NCBI GenBank assembly: GCA_002343505.1
Contig: DDQZ01000077.1
Coordinates: 1-64,000 of the forward strand
Source of the DNA: Verrucomicrobiaceae bacterium UBA2429
GTDB lineage: Bacteria > Verrucomicrobiota > Verrucomicrobiia > Verrucomicrobiales > Verrucomicrobiaceae
Direction: 5' to 3'
Length of the DNA stretch: 64,000 nucleotides
Made by a program: the position numbers and the translations under genes. Below, one piece after another: positions 26,739 through 34,913 of the stretch. The notes beneath the pieces are model-generated. The model made no database searches, was not told the origin of the DNA, and worked only from the letters and a program-made list of their open reading frames with translations. Position 1 is the stretch's first letter. Every line of letters starts with the position of its first letter.

Positions 26739-29700
26739 ATGCCCCGCCGAAACCTTCTCCGCCTCTTAGCCTGCCTCGCCTTCCCCGCCTGGGACCTCTA
26801 TGCAGCCAGTCCGATTCCAGTCGTCGATCTTTCCCAGGACACCGCGCGCCATGTCATCATCGCGCAAGGCACGGCGGAGGTTTATCAGGGGCATCCGACG
26901 ACGCTGCTGATGCCGGATGGCAAAACGATGTTCTGCGTGTGGACACACGGCCACGGCGGCACGGCGGGGCCGCTGAAGCGCAGCGATGACGGCGGCAAAA
27001 CGTGGAGCGAGGAACTGCCGGTGCCGGAGAACTGGTGGAAGGTCAAAAATTGCCCGGCGATCTATCGCCTGACCGATCCGCAGGGTGTGGCGCGGCTCGT
27101 CGTGTATGCCGGTCAGGGGCTGGATGGCACGATGCAGCAGTCGGTTTCCACCGACGAAGGCAAAACGTGGTCGCCGATGCAGAGCAACGGCCTCGTGTGC
27201 GTGATGCCCTTCTGCACGATCCTGCCGGTGGAGAGCGGGAAGAAGCTCATCGGCCTCACCAACATCCGCCGGCCCGGCGAAACGAAGGATCCGCGCTCGA
27301 ACATTGTCACGCAGAGCGAATCGACCGATGGCGGACTGACGTGGAGCCCGTGGCGCATTCTTGTCGATCTCGGCGCTCTGGTGCCCTGCGAGCCGGAAGT
27401 CGTGCGCTCGCCAGACGGGAAACAACTGCTTTGCCTCATGCGCGAAAACATCCGCACCGAGCCCGCGCACTTCATCACCAGCGATGACGAGGGCAAGACG
27501 TGGTCAGAGGTGAAATCGCTGCCGTCCGGATTGCACGGCGACCGGCACAAGGCGGTGTATGCAAAGGACGGCAGGCTGGTCGTCACCTTCCGCGACATGG
27601 GCAAGGACAGCCCCACGCGCACGCATTTCGTCGCGTGGGTCGGAAAATACGAGGACATCGGCAGCGGCAGAGACGGCGAATACAAAATCAAACTGCTGCA
27701 CAGCCACAAAGGCAGCGACTGCGGCTATCCGGGCCTCGAACTGCTGCCCGATGGCACCTTCGTCGCAACGACCTACATCAAGTATCGCCCCGGGCCGGAA
27801 CAGAACTCGGTGGTGAGCACACGCTTCACGCTCGCGGAGACGGACAAGGCGGAAAAGAGTACCGCAGCAGCCGCGAAATCCAAAGCGCTCGGCATCGTGC
27901 TCGATGATGACGCGGCGGAATACACCGGTGCATGGAAAGTGGGCGAGAAGTTGCCTTCGCTCGTCGGCTCGTCATATCGACACGATGATCGCGCGAAGAA
28001 ATCGGCCGCAGCGGCCAAGTTCACGCCGGAGATTCCAGCGGATGGCAAATACGAGGTTCGGCTGCTTTACGTTCACGCCTCGAATCGAGCGCAAAAGGCT
28101 CAAATCACGATTCGATGCGCCGATGGCGAAAAAGTGGTTATGCAGGATCAGCGAGCGCCCTGTCTCGAAAACGGCATTCCACGCTCACTGGGCGTTTTTA
28201 GCCTCCAAAAAGGTAAAACGGTCATCCAAATCTCCAACGCGGGCGCGGACGGCTATGTCGTCGTCGATGGCCTGCAACTCGTGCCGGAGGCCGAGGCCAT
28301 CGGCGAGCGCAACACCCGCGCTGATGCGGGTTTTCCGGTAAAAATGAGCGCCGCGCCTGCGCCGGTGAAAATCCCGCCACCGATGCTCTTGAAGAGCGCT
28401 GCCAAGCCGCAAGACGTGGATGGCAAGTCGTATGACCTCGTCGTCATCGGTGGAACGCCCGGCGGCATCGCGTGTGCAGTGCGTGCAGCACGTGAGGGTT
28501 TGAACGTGCTGCTCGTGAACCACACGCAGCACCTCGGCGGCTTCGTCACCAGCGGCGCGGGCGGCTGGGAGGCACCGTATGATGGGGCTCGCTCGCCGAT
28601 TTATGACGAGATGCTCGCCAAAGCCGCGGACTACTATCGCAAAACCTATGGCGAAGGCTCATCACAGCACATCGTCTCGCTGCCGAGCAAGACCAGCCGC
28701 GCACACATCGACCGTCCGAAGATCGAACCGCGTATCGCGGAGATGCTTTTCAATGAGATGGTCGCGAAGGAGAAGACGCTCACCGTTCTGCTCGGCCACA
28801 TCGTCACGAAAGCGAAACGCGATGGAGCCTTGCTGAAAAGCGTCACGCTCCAAAGTAGTCATCACTCTCCGAGTGATGAGTCCCCCATCACCGTCTCCGC
28901 CAAAGTCTTCGCAGACGGCATGTATGAGGGCGATCTCATGGCCGCAGCAGGCGTGAAGACGCAAATCGGTCGCGAATCCCGCGCGCAATACGGCGAGAAG
29001 CACGCCGGCGTCATCTACACGCAGGAACGCCACAAGGAACCCGGCCAGCGCGGTTTCCCCAAAGCTGCCGACGAAGGCACGCTGAACATCCGCTACAACA
29101 GCCACGCCACCGCCGACATTGTCGAAGGCCCGCAGAGCGGGGAGGCCGATGGCAGCGTGATGGCCTACAACTACCGCCTCGTCCTCACACGCGATCCAGC
29201 GAATCGAATCATGGTGACGAAGCCCGCCAACTTCGATCCCGCCATCGCCAAGCAGGCCATCGGTGGGGGCTTCGTGCCAAACCTGCCGAACAAGAAGGTC
29301 GCGTGGAACGGCGGACGGCTCATCGGCCCGCAAAACGAGTATCCCGGTGCTGACTGGCCCACGCGCGAGGCCATTTCAAAACGCTACCTCGACGCGATGC
29401 TCATGCGCCTCTGGTGGGTGCAAAACGATCCCGAAGCGCCGGAAAAGGATCGCAAACAGTTCGCCGGATATGGACTCGCCGCCGATGAGTTCCCCGACAA
29501 CCACCACGCGCCGTATGAAATCTACGTCCGTGAAGCCCGGCGGCTCGTTGGCCGTTACGTCTTCAAAGAGCAGGACAACATCATCGCCGAAGGCATCGCC
29601 CGCACACCGATTCATTCCGACAGCATCGCCATGACCGACTGGCCGGTCGATTCCGTCGCCTGCCTGCCGCGCAAAGCTCCCGGCGGCAACACCGACGGCA

Positions 29701-30251
29701 TCCTCTTCCTCGGCGAAGAATCACGGCCCGCTCAGGTGCCCTATCGCTCCATCCTCGCGAACGAAATCGAGAACCTGCTCGTCCCGGTCGCCATCAGCGC
29801 CTCCCATGTCGGCTGGGGCAGCATCCGCCTCGAACCCGTCTGGATGCAACTCGGCGAAAGCGCCGGTTTCGCTGCCGCACTCGCTGTGAAAACCCAAACA
29901 ACGCCAACGAAGCTCGATCCCGATGTATTGATCCGCAAACTCGCCACGAGCCGCATGATGCTCTCGTTCTTCAACGACGTCGATGTCGCCTCGACTGATC
30001 CGCAAGTAGCCGCCGCGCAGTATTTCGGCACGAAGGGCTTCTTGGCGAGTTACGATGCCAAACTCGACGAACCGCTCACCGAGGCGGTAAGGGTCGAGTG
30101 GGAGAAAGGCTTCGCAGAACTCCAAAAAGGCACGCTGGAGCCGATGCAGCTCGCGAAAGCGGTGAATGCGGCTGAAGCGCAGGAATCGCCAGCAACGAAA
30201 GAGAGCAGACGTGAAGCGATTGTTACAGCGTGGAAATCCCTGGTCCCATGA
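26739..30251 (+). CDS. Secreted sialidase-like propeller fused to golvesin-like and FAD-oxidoreductase domains
   Basis: A 1170-residue three-part protein. A signal peptide (MPRRNLLRLLACLAFPAWDL, the start chosen at 26739) precedes a BNR/sialidase-like beta-propeller (about 25-375) with Asp boxes SDDGGKTW (82-89), STDEGKTW, STDGGLTW and SDDEGKTW. A beta-sandwich of about 120 residues follows (about 394-517, EYTGAWKVGEKLPS to GYVVVDGLQLVP), similar to golvesin C-terminal domains that bind carbohydrate or aid secretion. From about 564 there is an FAD-dependent oxidoreductase (VVIGGTPGGIACAVRAAREG, a Rossmann FAD motif). Known relatives carry the domains separately. Oxidation coupled to glycan binding is an inference. 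G+C is lower than in the preceding genes. The linker residues are low-complexity Ala/Lys. Confidence 0.82.
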   Translation: MPRRNLLRLLACLAFPAWDLYAASPIPVVDLSQDTARHVIIAQGTAEVYQGHPTTLLMPDGKTMFCVWTHGHGGTAGPLKRSDDGGKTWSEELPVPENWWKVKNCPAIYRLTDPQGVARLVVYAGQGLDGTMQQSVSTDEGKTWSPMQSNGLVCVMPFCTILPVESGKKLIGLTNIRRPGETKDPRSNIVTQSESTDGGLTWSPWRILVDLGALVPCEPEVVRSPDGKQLLCLMRENIRTEPAHFITSDDEGKTWSEVKSLPSGLHGDRHKAVYAKDGRLVVTFRDMGKDSPTRTHFVAWVGKYEDIGSGRDGEYKIKLLHSHKGSDCGYPGLELLPDGTFVATTYIKYRPGPEQNSVVSTRFTLAETDKAEKSTAAAAKSKALGIVLDDDAAEYTGAWKVGEKLPSLVGSSYRHDDRAKKSAAAAKFTPEIPADGKYEVRLLYVHASNRAQKAQITIRCADGEKVVMQDQRAPCLENGIPRSLGVFSLQKGKTVIQISNAGADGYVVVDGLQLVPEAEAIGERNTRADAGFPVKMSAAPAPVKIPPPMLLKSAAKPQDVDGKSYDLVVIGGTPGGIACAVRAAREGLNVLLVNHTQHLGGFVTSGAGGWEAPYDGARSPIYDEMLAKAADYYRKTYGEGSSQHIVSLPSKTSRAHIDRPKIEPRIAEMLFNEMVAKEKTLTVLLGHIVTKAKRDGALLKSVTLQSSHHSPSDESPITVSAKVFADGMYEGDLMAAAGVKTQIGRESRAQYGEKHAGVIYTQERHKEPGQRGFPKAADEGTLNIRYNSHATADIVEGPQSGEADGSVMAYNYRLVLTRDPANRIMVTKPANFDPAIAKQAIGGGFVPNLPNKKVAWNGGRLIGPQNEYPGADWPTREAISKRYLDAMLMRLWWVQNDPEAPEKDRKQFAGYGLAADEFPDNHHAPYEIYVREARRLVGRYVFKEQDNIIAEGIARTPIHSDSIAMTDWPVDSVACLPRKAPGGNTDGILFLGEESRPAQVPYRSILANEIENLLVPVAISASHVGWGSIRLEPVWMQLGESAGFAAALAVKTQTTPTKLDPDVLIRKLATSRMMLSFFNDVDVASTDPQVAAAQYFGTKGFLASYDAKLDEPLTEAVRVEWEKGFAELQKGTLEPMQLAKAVNAAEAQESPATKESRREAIVTAWKSLVP

Positions 30252-30548
30252 TGTGGCTTTTGTCTCAATGAAGCGTCATGCCATTTTTCGCCAGACTAAA
30301 TGCCAGTCGCCAGATCTGCCACCTGTCTCACTCTCATTGTTGTCAGCGGCAGGCTGCTGGAAGAATCCAGTCGCAACCCCTTGCAAATTCGTTGGCAAGG
30401 CAAAAGCGGCGTTGCTTCGTTTGGTCTCGCAAGATAAGAATCACAGGAAAATGCCGCATCCCCACTTCACTTTTACTAGCGAACAAACCGCCGTGCATTC
30501 CGCCCGTCGTCAGTGCGATGAATTGTTCGCGCAAAACACCTGCTGTTG
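30252..30548 (+). other. 297-bp gap upstream of the ABC-3C cassette; no gene seen
   Basis: This lower-G+C stretch separates the FAD fusion gene from the ABC-3C cassette. I see no credible coding sequence on either strand. A 6-bp inverted repeat (CCTTGC at 30379-30384 and GCAAGG at 30395-30400, loop of 10) could be part of an operator or hairpin but is too short to rely on. The promoter of the cassette should lie here. A mobile-element edge could also be here; no integrase or tRNA end is visible. Confidence 0.4.
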
Positions 30549-31466
30549 ATGGACCCTCATGTCTCGCATTCGTATGAGAAAGATTTCGAAATCGCTTTTC
30601 TGCGAGCGAAGGGAGATGCATTTCAAACGTTCTTCGAACAGTTGATGGGCCGGGCTTTCAGGGCGGATTTCATGGCGTGTCGTCCATGGGGGAACGTGGG
30701 CGACAAGAAGAACGATGGTTTCTTGAAATCCGACCGGCGTTTGTTTCAAGTGTATGCGCCGAACGACATGACTGCGGCGGAAGCGATAAATAAAATCACT
30801 GAGGACTTCGCTGGTGCCCTGAAGCATTGGGGAGCACATTTTGACAAATGGTCGTTCGTCCACAATGCCTACGATGGACTGCCGCCCCATGTGCATCAGT
30901 TGCTACTGGAAACAGAACGCAAAAACCCAGGAGTGAAAATTGAGCCTTGGTGTTTGGAAGAACTGCGAGTTGTTTTCCGCAGACTCTCACTGGATGACCT
31001 TCGGTCGTGGTTCAACTACATGCCTCCGACGATGAGCGAGCAAGCGAGCATTGGCTTCGAGGAGATTCGCATTGTGCTGGAGGACATCGCGGCGCGGGTG
31101 ATGCCCGCAAACCATCCTGTGATGAGCGTGGACCCTAGCAAGCTACGCGCGAATCGTCTTTCGGACAGCGTGCAAGCGCTCCTCACTGCCGGGATGGCGA
31201 AGACCCCACTCGTCAAACGGTTCTTCGATGAGTGGCACGCGCCGACCTACGGCGAACGTATGGCAAAGGCCTTCACCACCCACTACCAGGAACTTAAATC
31301 CAGTTCGCCGCCGCTGCATCCAAACGAAATTTTCCACGAGCTACAGCAATGGACTGGGGGTGAAAAACCGAAATCTTCGGCTCAGCTCGCCGCTGTGCTC
31401 GCTGTCCTCGCTTATTTCTTCGAACGGTGCGACATCTTTGAACCCGCTCCAAGCCCAGCACTATGA
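30549..31466 (+). CDS. ABC-three-component system protein (nuclease-fold-like CTD component)
   Basis: A 305-residue protein and first gene of the cassette. ATG at 30549 is preferred to the TTG one codon before. The N-terminal 130 residues read as a degenerate PD-(D/E)XK-like domain: FEQLMGRAFRADFM, then RPWGNVGDKKNDGF, then RLFQVYAP, where the usual (E/Q)xK is QVY and lacks the lysine. From memory, ABC-three-component (ABC-3C) proteins carry this same RPWG..GD.KNDG..QVYAP pattern. The C-terminal half is alpha-helical (ABC-3C CTD region, about 170-305). The gene ends ATGA-overlapped with the next. ABC-3C systems are predicted phage-defence-like cassettes of an ABC ATPase, a middle component and a CTD/effector component; the effector activity is untested here. 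Confidence 0.8.
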   Translation: MDPHVSHSYEKDFEIAFLRAKGDAFQTFFEQLMGRAFRADFMACRPWGNVGDKKNDGFLKSDRRLFQVYAPNDMTAAEAINKITEDFAGALKHWGAHFDKWSFVHNAYDGLPPHVHQLLLETERKNPGVKIEPWCLEELRVVFRRLSLDDLRSWFNYMPPTMSEQASIGFEEIRIVLEDIAARVMPANHPVMSVDPSKLRANRLSDSVQALLTAGMAKTPLVKRFFDEWHAPTYGERMAKAFTTHYQELKSSSPPLHPNEIFHELQQWTGGEKPKSSAQLAAVLAVLAYFFERCDIFEPAPSPAL

Positions 31467-31705
31467 TTCTGCCATCAAAACATCTCTCCGAGCGACGCGC
31501 GCTGCTCACCGTAGGGAGTGAGATTCTGGGGCTGCTTGACCGTCCTCGAACGGTTTCATCCGTCTGGGAAGAAGTCAGAGGCGGCAAGCAGGATAGAAAC
31601 CGTCGTCTGTCCTACGACTGGTTTGTGCTCGCGCTCGATTTTCTGTTTCTCATAGGGGCTGTCCGCTTGAGTGATGGTTTACTCACGAAATCACCCTCCG
31701 CATGA
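31463..31705 (+). CDS. ABC-three-component system middle component 6-like small protein
   Basis: An 80-residue protein overlapping both neighbours by the 4-bp ATGA motif (31463-31466 and 31702-31705). It starts MILPSKHLSERRALLTVGSE and continues with a LDRPRTVSSVWEEV segment and YDWFVLALDFLFLIGAV, the pattern I recall for ABC-3C middle component 6, which is a small winged-helix-like protein. The middle component is thought to bridge the ATPase and the CTD component. Size, position between the two partners and translational coupling are strong context; the family assignment by sequence alone is moderate. Confidence 0.78.
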   Translation: MILPSKHLSERRALLTVGSEILGLLDRPRTVSSVWEEVRGGKQDRNRRLSYDWFVLALDFLFLIGAVRLSDGLLTKSPSA

Positions 31706-33405
31706 TTCACCGCATTTACAGTAGTCTACAGACTTTCAAGACACTGGAGTTCAAATCCGGCTTGAACGTGCTGCTCGCGGAGAAGTCAGCCGAAAGCGGC
31801 ACCGGACGCACCCGCAATCGTGCTGGCAAGAGTAGCGTGGTGGAGACAATTCACTTTCTCACTGGCGGCAATGTCTCGGAGAAGTCGCCCTACTCATCGA
31901 CTGATTTGGCCGGACACACTTTTGGCATGGAGTTCGACGTCGAGGGAAAACGCGTGTGCGTGGAGCGGGAGGTGAAGAAGCGTGCGAAGTTCAAAGTAGA
32001 TGGCGCGACCATCTCTGCGGAAGATTGGAGGCAGCGCCTCGGCTCTGCGTTTTTTGGACTTGCACAGGATTCCGAAGAGGATGGTGACAGCCCCAGTTTT
32101 CGCTCTATGTTCGCCTACTTCGTGAGGCGGGAGTCGAGCAATGCCTTCACAGAACCGTTCAAACAGGCGGTCATGCAAAGCAGCGGCGATTACCAACTCG
32201 CGCTGAGTTATCTCCTCGGACTAGACTGGCAGATTGCCTTTGACTGGCAGGTTGTTCGTAACCGCGAGAAGACGCTGGATGAACTGAAAAAGGCCGCAGG
32301 AGCCGGTGCGTTTGGCTCCATCATCGGCACAGCCGCTGAACTCCGAACCCAACATGCCATCGCAGATGCCCGCCTCAAAAGACTGAAGGACGATTTAGCT
32401 TCCTTCCATGTGCTCCCTGAATACCGCGAACTCGAAAAGGAAGCCGACTTGCTCAAAACAAAGCTCTCTGAACTATCGAACCAGAATGCTCTCGATACTG
32501 CGGCTATCCGGCATATCGATGCTGCGCTGAACACCGAGGCGGAACCCGCTGCAGAATCGTTGGCTGAGCTATATAGCGACGCTGGCATTGTGCTGCCGGA
32601 ACTCGTGAAACGGCGCTACGAAGAAGTCCGGGAGTTCCATGCGTCGGTCGTCCGCAATCGCCGGGATTACCTCAGTGGTGAACGCCAGCACGCCGAAGAA
32701 CGCATGGCGCAGAGAGCACCTGAACTTCAACAACTCGACCGCAGGCTCAGTGGGATTATGAGCACGTTAAGCAGTCACGGCGCGCTAGACCAATTCAGCA
32801 AACTTCAGGCTGAGATGGCGAAGGTAGCCAGCGAAGCGGAGTCACTGCACCAGCGGTATCAGGCTGCTGAAAAGCTCGAAGGGAGCAAAACGGAACTCGA
32901 CCTCGAACGTAATCGCCTGCTTCTCCGGCTGAGCCGCGACTTCTCCGAACAGGAGAACCGCATCACTGCCGCGATTCTGGCCTACGAATCTATTTCCCAG
33001 CTTTTGTATGAGGATGCTGGCAGGATGATTATCGAGGCCACAAGCAACGGCGCTCAGTTCAAGTTTCCGATTCAGGGAAGCCGTAGTGGCGGTATCAAGA
33101 AGATGAAAATCTTCTGCTTCGACCTGATGCTTATGCAACGGATGCACGAGCGCAAAATGGGGCCGGGGTTTTTGGTTCACGACAGCCACCTATTCGACGG
33201 CGTGGACGGCCAGCAAATAGTCAGTGGCTTAAAAGCTGCGGCTGGAATTGCCGCAGCACTACCGTTCCAATATATTGTCACGTTAAATCAAGACGACGCA
33301 TTCAAGGAGACGGTCGCAGGTTTTGACCTCAATTCCTATGTGATGCCGGTCCGCTTGAGTGATGCAAAAGAGGACGGCGGTCTATATGGCTTCCGTTTCG
33401 ACTAA
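31702..33405 (+). CDS. ABC ATPase with DUF2326 C-terminal domain (ABC-3C ATPase)
   Basis: A 567-residue SMC/Rad50-like ATPase. The Walker A is in RNRAGKSSVVE (residues about 38-48) after an unusual insertion (AEKSAESGTGR). A coiled-coil-rich middle (about 185-400: DELKKAAG, LRTQHAIADARLKRLK, LLKTKLSELSN) separates it from the C-terminal ATPase lobe, where GIKKMKIFCFDL takes the place of the usual LSGGE-type signature and PGFLVHDSHLFDG is Walker B. This arrangement, with DUF2326 at the end, is that of the ABC-3C ATPase. It starts with an ATGA overlap on the middle component. ATP-driven activation of the first gene's product is expected from the family; it is inferred here. Confidence 0.85.
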   Translation: MIHRIYSSLQTFKTLEFKSGLNVLLAEKSAESGTGRTRNRAGKSSVVETIHFLTGGNVSEKSPYSSTDLAGHTFGMEFDVEGKRVCVEREVKKRAKFKVDGATISAEDWRQRLGSAFFGLAQDSEEDGDSPSFRSMFAYFVRRESSNAFTEPFKQAVMQSSGDYQLALSYLLGLDWQIAFDWQVVRNREKTLDELKKAAGAGAFGSIIGTAAELRTQHAIADARLKRLKDDLASFHVLPEYRELEKEADLLKTKLSELSNQNALDTAAIRHIDAALNTEAEPAAESLAELYSDAGIVLPELVKRRYEEVREFHASVVRNRRDYLSGERQHAEERMAQRAPELQQLDRRLSGIMSTLSSHGALDQFSKLQAEMAKVASEAESLHQRYQAAEKLEGSKTELDLERNRLLLRLSRDFSEQENRITAAILAYESISQLLYEDAGRMIIEATSNGAQFKFPIQGSRSGGIKKMKIFCFDLMLMQRMHERKMGPGFLVHDSHLFDGVDGQQIVSGLKAAAGIAAALPFQYIVTLNQDDAFKETVAGFDLNSYVMPVRLSDAKEDGGLYGFRFD

Positions 33406-33495
33406 ATCGCGGGCGATATGTCACCGCATCCGATGTGGCAAACCAGTTCAAATACAAGCGTCTGAACTCATCAAACAGGTCATAAACTTGCACGC

Positions 33496-33693
33496 GTGAA
33501 AAAATTCCTGCCCTCCGCTTACGCCCCATTGCTCGCCGATTTGAAAGCCCGCGTTCGAGCTGCGCAGGTGAAGGCGGCGGTGTCAGTGAACCGGGAGTTG
33601 ATCCTGCTCTACTGGCACATCGGCTGGGAGATTCTGCGGGCGCAAAAGGCGGAGGGCTGGGGCGCGAAGGTGGTCGAACGGTGTTTGCGGTGA
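33496..33693 (+). pseudogene. Truncated DUF1016 (YhcG-type PD-(D/E)XK nuclease) N-terminal remnant
   Basis: A 65-codon frame with GTG start: YAPLLADLKARVRAAQVKAA and VNRELILLYWHIGWEILRAQ followed by GWGAKVVE match the start of the DUF1016 N-terminal domain, which in whole proteins (about 340 residues) leads to a PD-(D/E)XK nuclease. The frame ends abruptly after VVERCLR, where the family continues with a LSxDL segment. The two other frames downstream do not restore DUF1016 sequence, so this is a deletion remnant, not a simple frameshift. It lies 90 bp after the ABC-3C ATPase gene. Confidence 0.8.
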
Positions 33694-33754
33694 AAAGGCG
33701 GCTCATTGACCGCATCATGCGCGGAGAATATTGCCTTTGCGGTGAAAGCCTGCC

Positions 33755-33783
33755 ATAATCCCCGCAATAAGAGCGGAGATTAT
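33755..33783 (+). promoter_or_regulatory. Imperfect inverted repeat over the Fic gene start codon
   Basis: ATAATCCCCGC (33755-33765) and GCGGAGATTAT (33773-33783) are complementary in 10 of 11 positions with a 7-base AATAAGA loop. The right arm contains the ribosome-binding stretch and the first two bases of the ATG at 33782, so as RNA it would bury the start; as DNA it is a possible operator. The position strongly suggests regulation of the Fic gene, though the mechanism is inferred. Confidence 0.55.
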
Positions 33784-34894
33784 GACATACATCCACGAAC
33801 GGGCCGATTGGCCCAAACTCACCTGGGACGCTGCGAAGCTGTCGGCTCTGCTGGCGGATGTGCGGCATCGCCAGGGGCGTTTGCTGGGCAGGATGGAGGG
33901 CTTGGGGTTCCGGCTCCGCTCTGAGGCGCAGCTTTCGACGCTGACGGCGGACGTGGTGAAATCCAGCGCGATCGAGGGGGAGAAACTGGATGCGGAGGAA
34001 GTGCGCTCATCCATCGCTCGTCGCTTGGGATTGGAATACGCAGATGCCGCCGTGGCGAGCCGCGATGTGGAGGGAATCGTGGAGATGATGCTGGATGCGA
34101 CCCAGAACTACGCGCAGCCGCTCACGGCAGCACGACTGTTTGGCTGGCACGCGGCGTTGTTCCCGACTGGGAGAAGCGGCATGCACAAAATCACGGTAGG
34201 AGCATGGCGTCCGGCTGAGGCTGGGGCGATGCGCGTGGTGTCGTGGCCGGTAGGCCGCGAGACAGTCCATTTTGAAGCGCCCTCGGCTGAAAAGCTGAAC
34301 CGTGAAATGAACATGTTCCTCGAATGGTTCGAGGCAGCCAGCGGAGTCGATCCCGTGGTGAAGGCGGGTGTGGCGCATTTCTGGTTTGTGACGATCCATC
34401 CGTTTGAGGATGGCAACGGGCGCATCGGACGTGCGATTACTGACCTCGAACTGGCGAGGGCCGATGGAACGGCAGAACGGTTCTACAGCATGTCCTCACA
34501 GATCGAAATCGAGAGAAAGGAATACTACCTTCAACTGGAGCGTGGCCAACGAAACGGCCTCGACGTGACGGTCTGGCTGGAGTGGTTCCTCGGCTGTCTG
34601 GGCCGCGCCATCGCGAAGGCCGATGAAACGCTCTCGGGTGTTTTGCACAAAGCCCGCCTGTGGGAGAAGGTGAACCAACAGACGGTGAACGAACGGCAGC
34701 GCAAGGTCATCAACAAGCTGCTAGATGGTTTTGACGGGAAACTGACTTCCTCAAAATATGCAAAGCTGGTGAAGTGCTCGGAAGACACGGCGCTACGCGA
34801 TATTCGTGCCTTGGTGGAGCGTGGTGTTTTGATCAAGAATGAAGCGGGAGGTCGCAGCACCAGCTACACGCTGGCGACAGTGGCATGTGAGTGA
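33782..34894 (+). CDS. Fic-family protein, class II with N-terminal inhibitory motif
   Basis: A 370-residue protein. The catalytic Fic motif HPFEDGNGRIGR is at residues 206-217 with the active His206. The N-terminal segment SSAIEGE (61-67) fits the (S/T)xxxE(G/N) inhibitory motif of class II Fic proteins, with Glu65 as the expected block of the ATP site. The N-terminal region resembles DUF4172. The C-terminal 60 residues form a winged-helix-like domain (KYAKLVKCSEDTALRDIRAL), as in self-regulating Fic proteins. Fic enzymes AMPylate protein hydroxyls and can act as toxins or regulators. It follows the DUF1016 remnant by 88 bp and precedes the glycosidase-like gene by 19 bp. Confidence 0.88.
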   Translation: MTYIHERADWPKLTWDAAKLSALLADVRHRQGRLLGRMEGLGFRLRSEAQLSTLTADVVKSSAIEGEKLDAEEVRSSIARRLGLEYADAAVASRDVEGIVEMMLDATQNYAQPLTAARLFGWHAALFPTGRSGMHKITVGAWRPAEAGAMRVVSWPVGRETVHFEAPSAEKLNREMNMFLEWFEAASGVDPVVKAGVAHFWFVTIHPFEDGNGRIGRAITDLELARADGTAERFYSMSSQIEIERKEYYLQLERGQRNGLDVTVWLEWFLGCLGRAIAKADETLSGVLHKARLWEKVNQQTVNERQRKVINKLLDGFDGKLTSSKYAKLVKCSEDTALRDIRALVERGVLIKNEAGGRSTSYTLATVACE

Positions 34895-34913
34895 AGAAGC
34901 CATCCGACAAGCT

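Noticed and set aside
33406..33499. A short frame after the ABC-3C ATPase that ends on the DUF1016 start
   Set aside because: It is in another frame from the ATPase, has no start and no similarity I can recognise; probably chance.
33694..33781. Frameshift rescue of the DUF1016 remnant
   Set aside because: The other frames downstream do not continue the DUF1016 pattern, so the gene is truncated rather than shifted.
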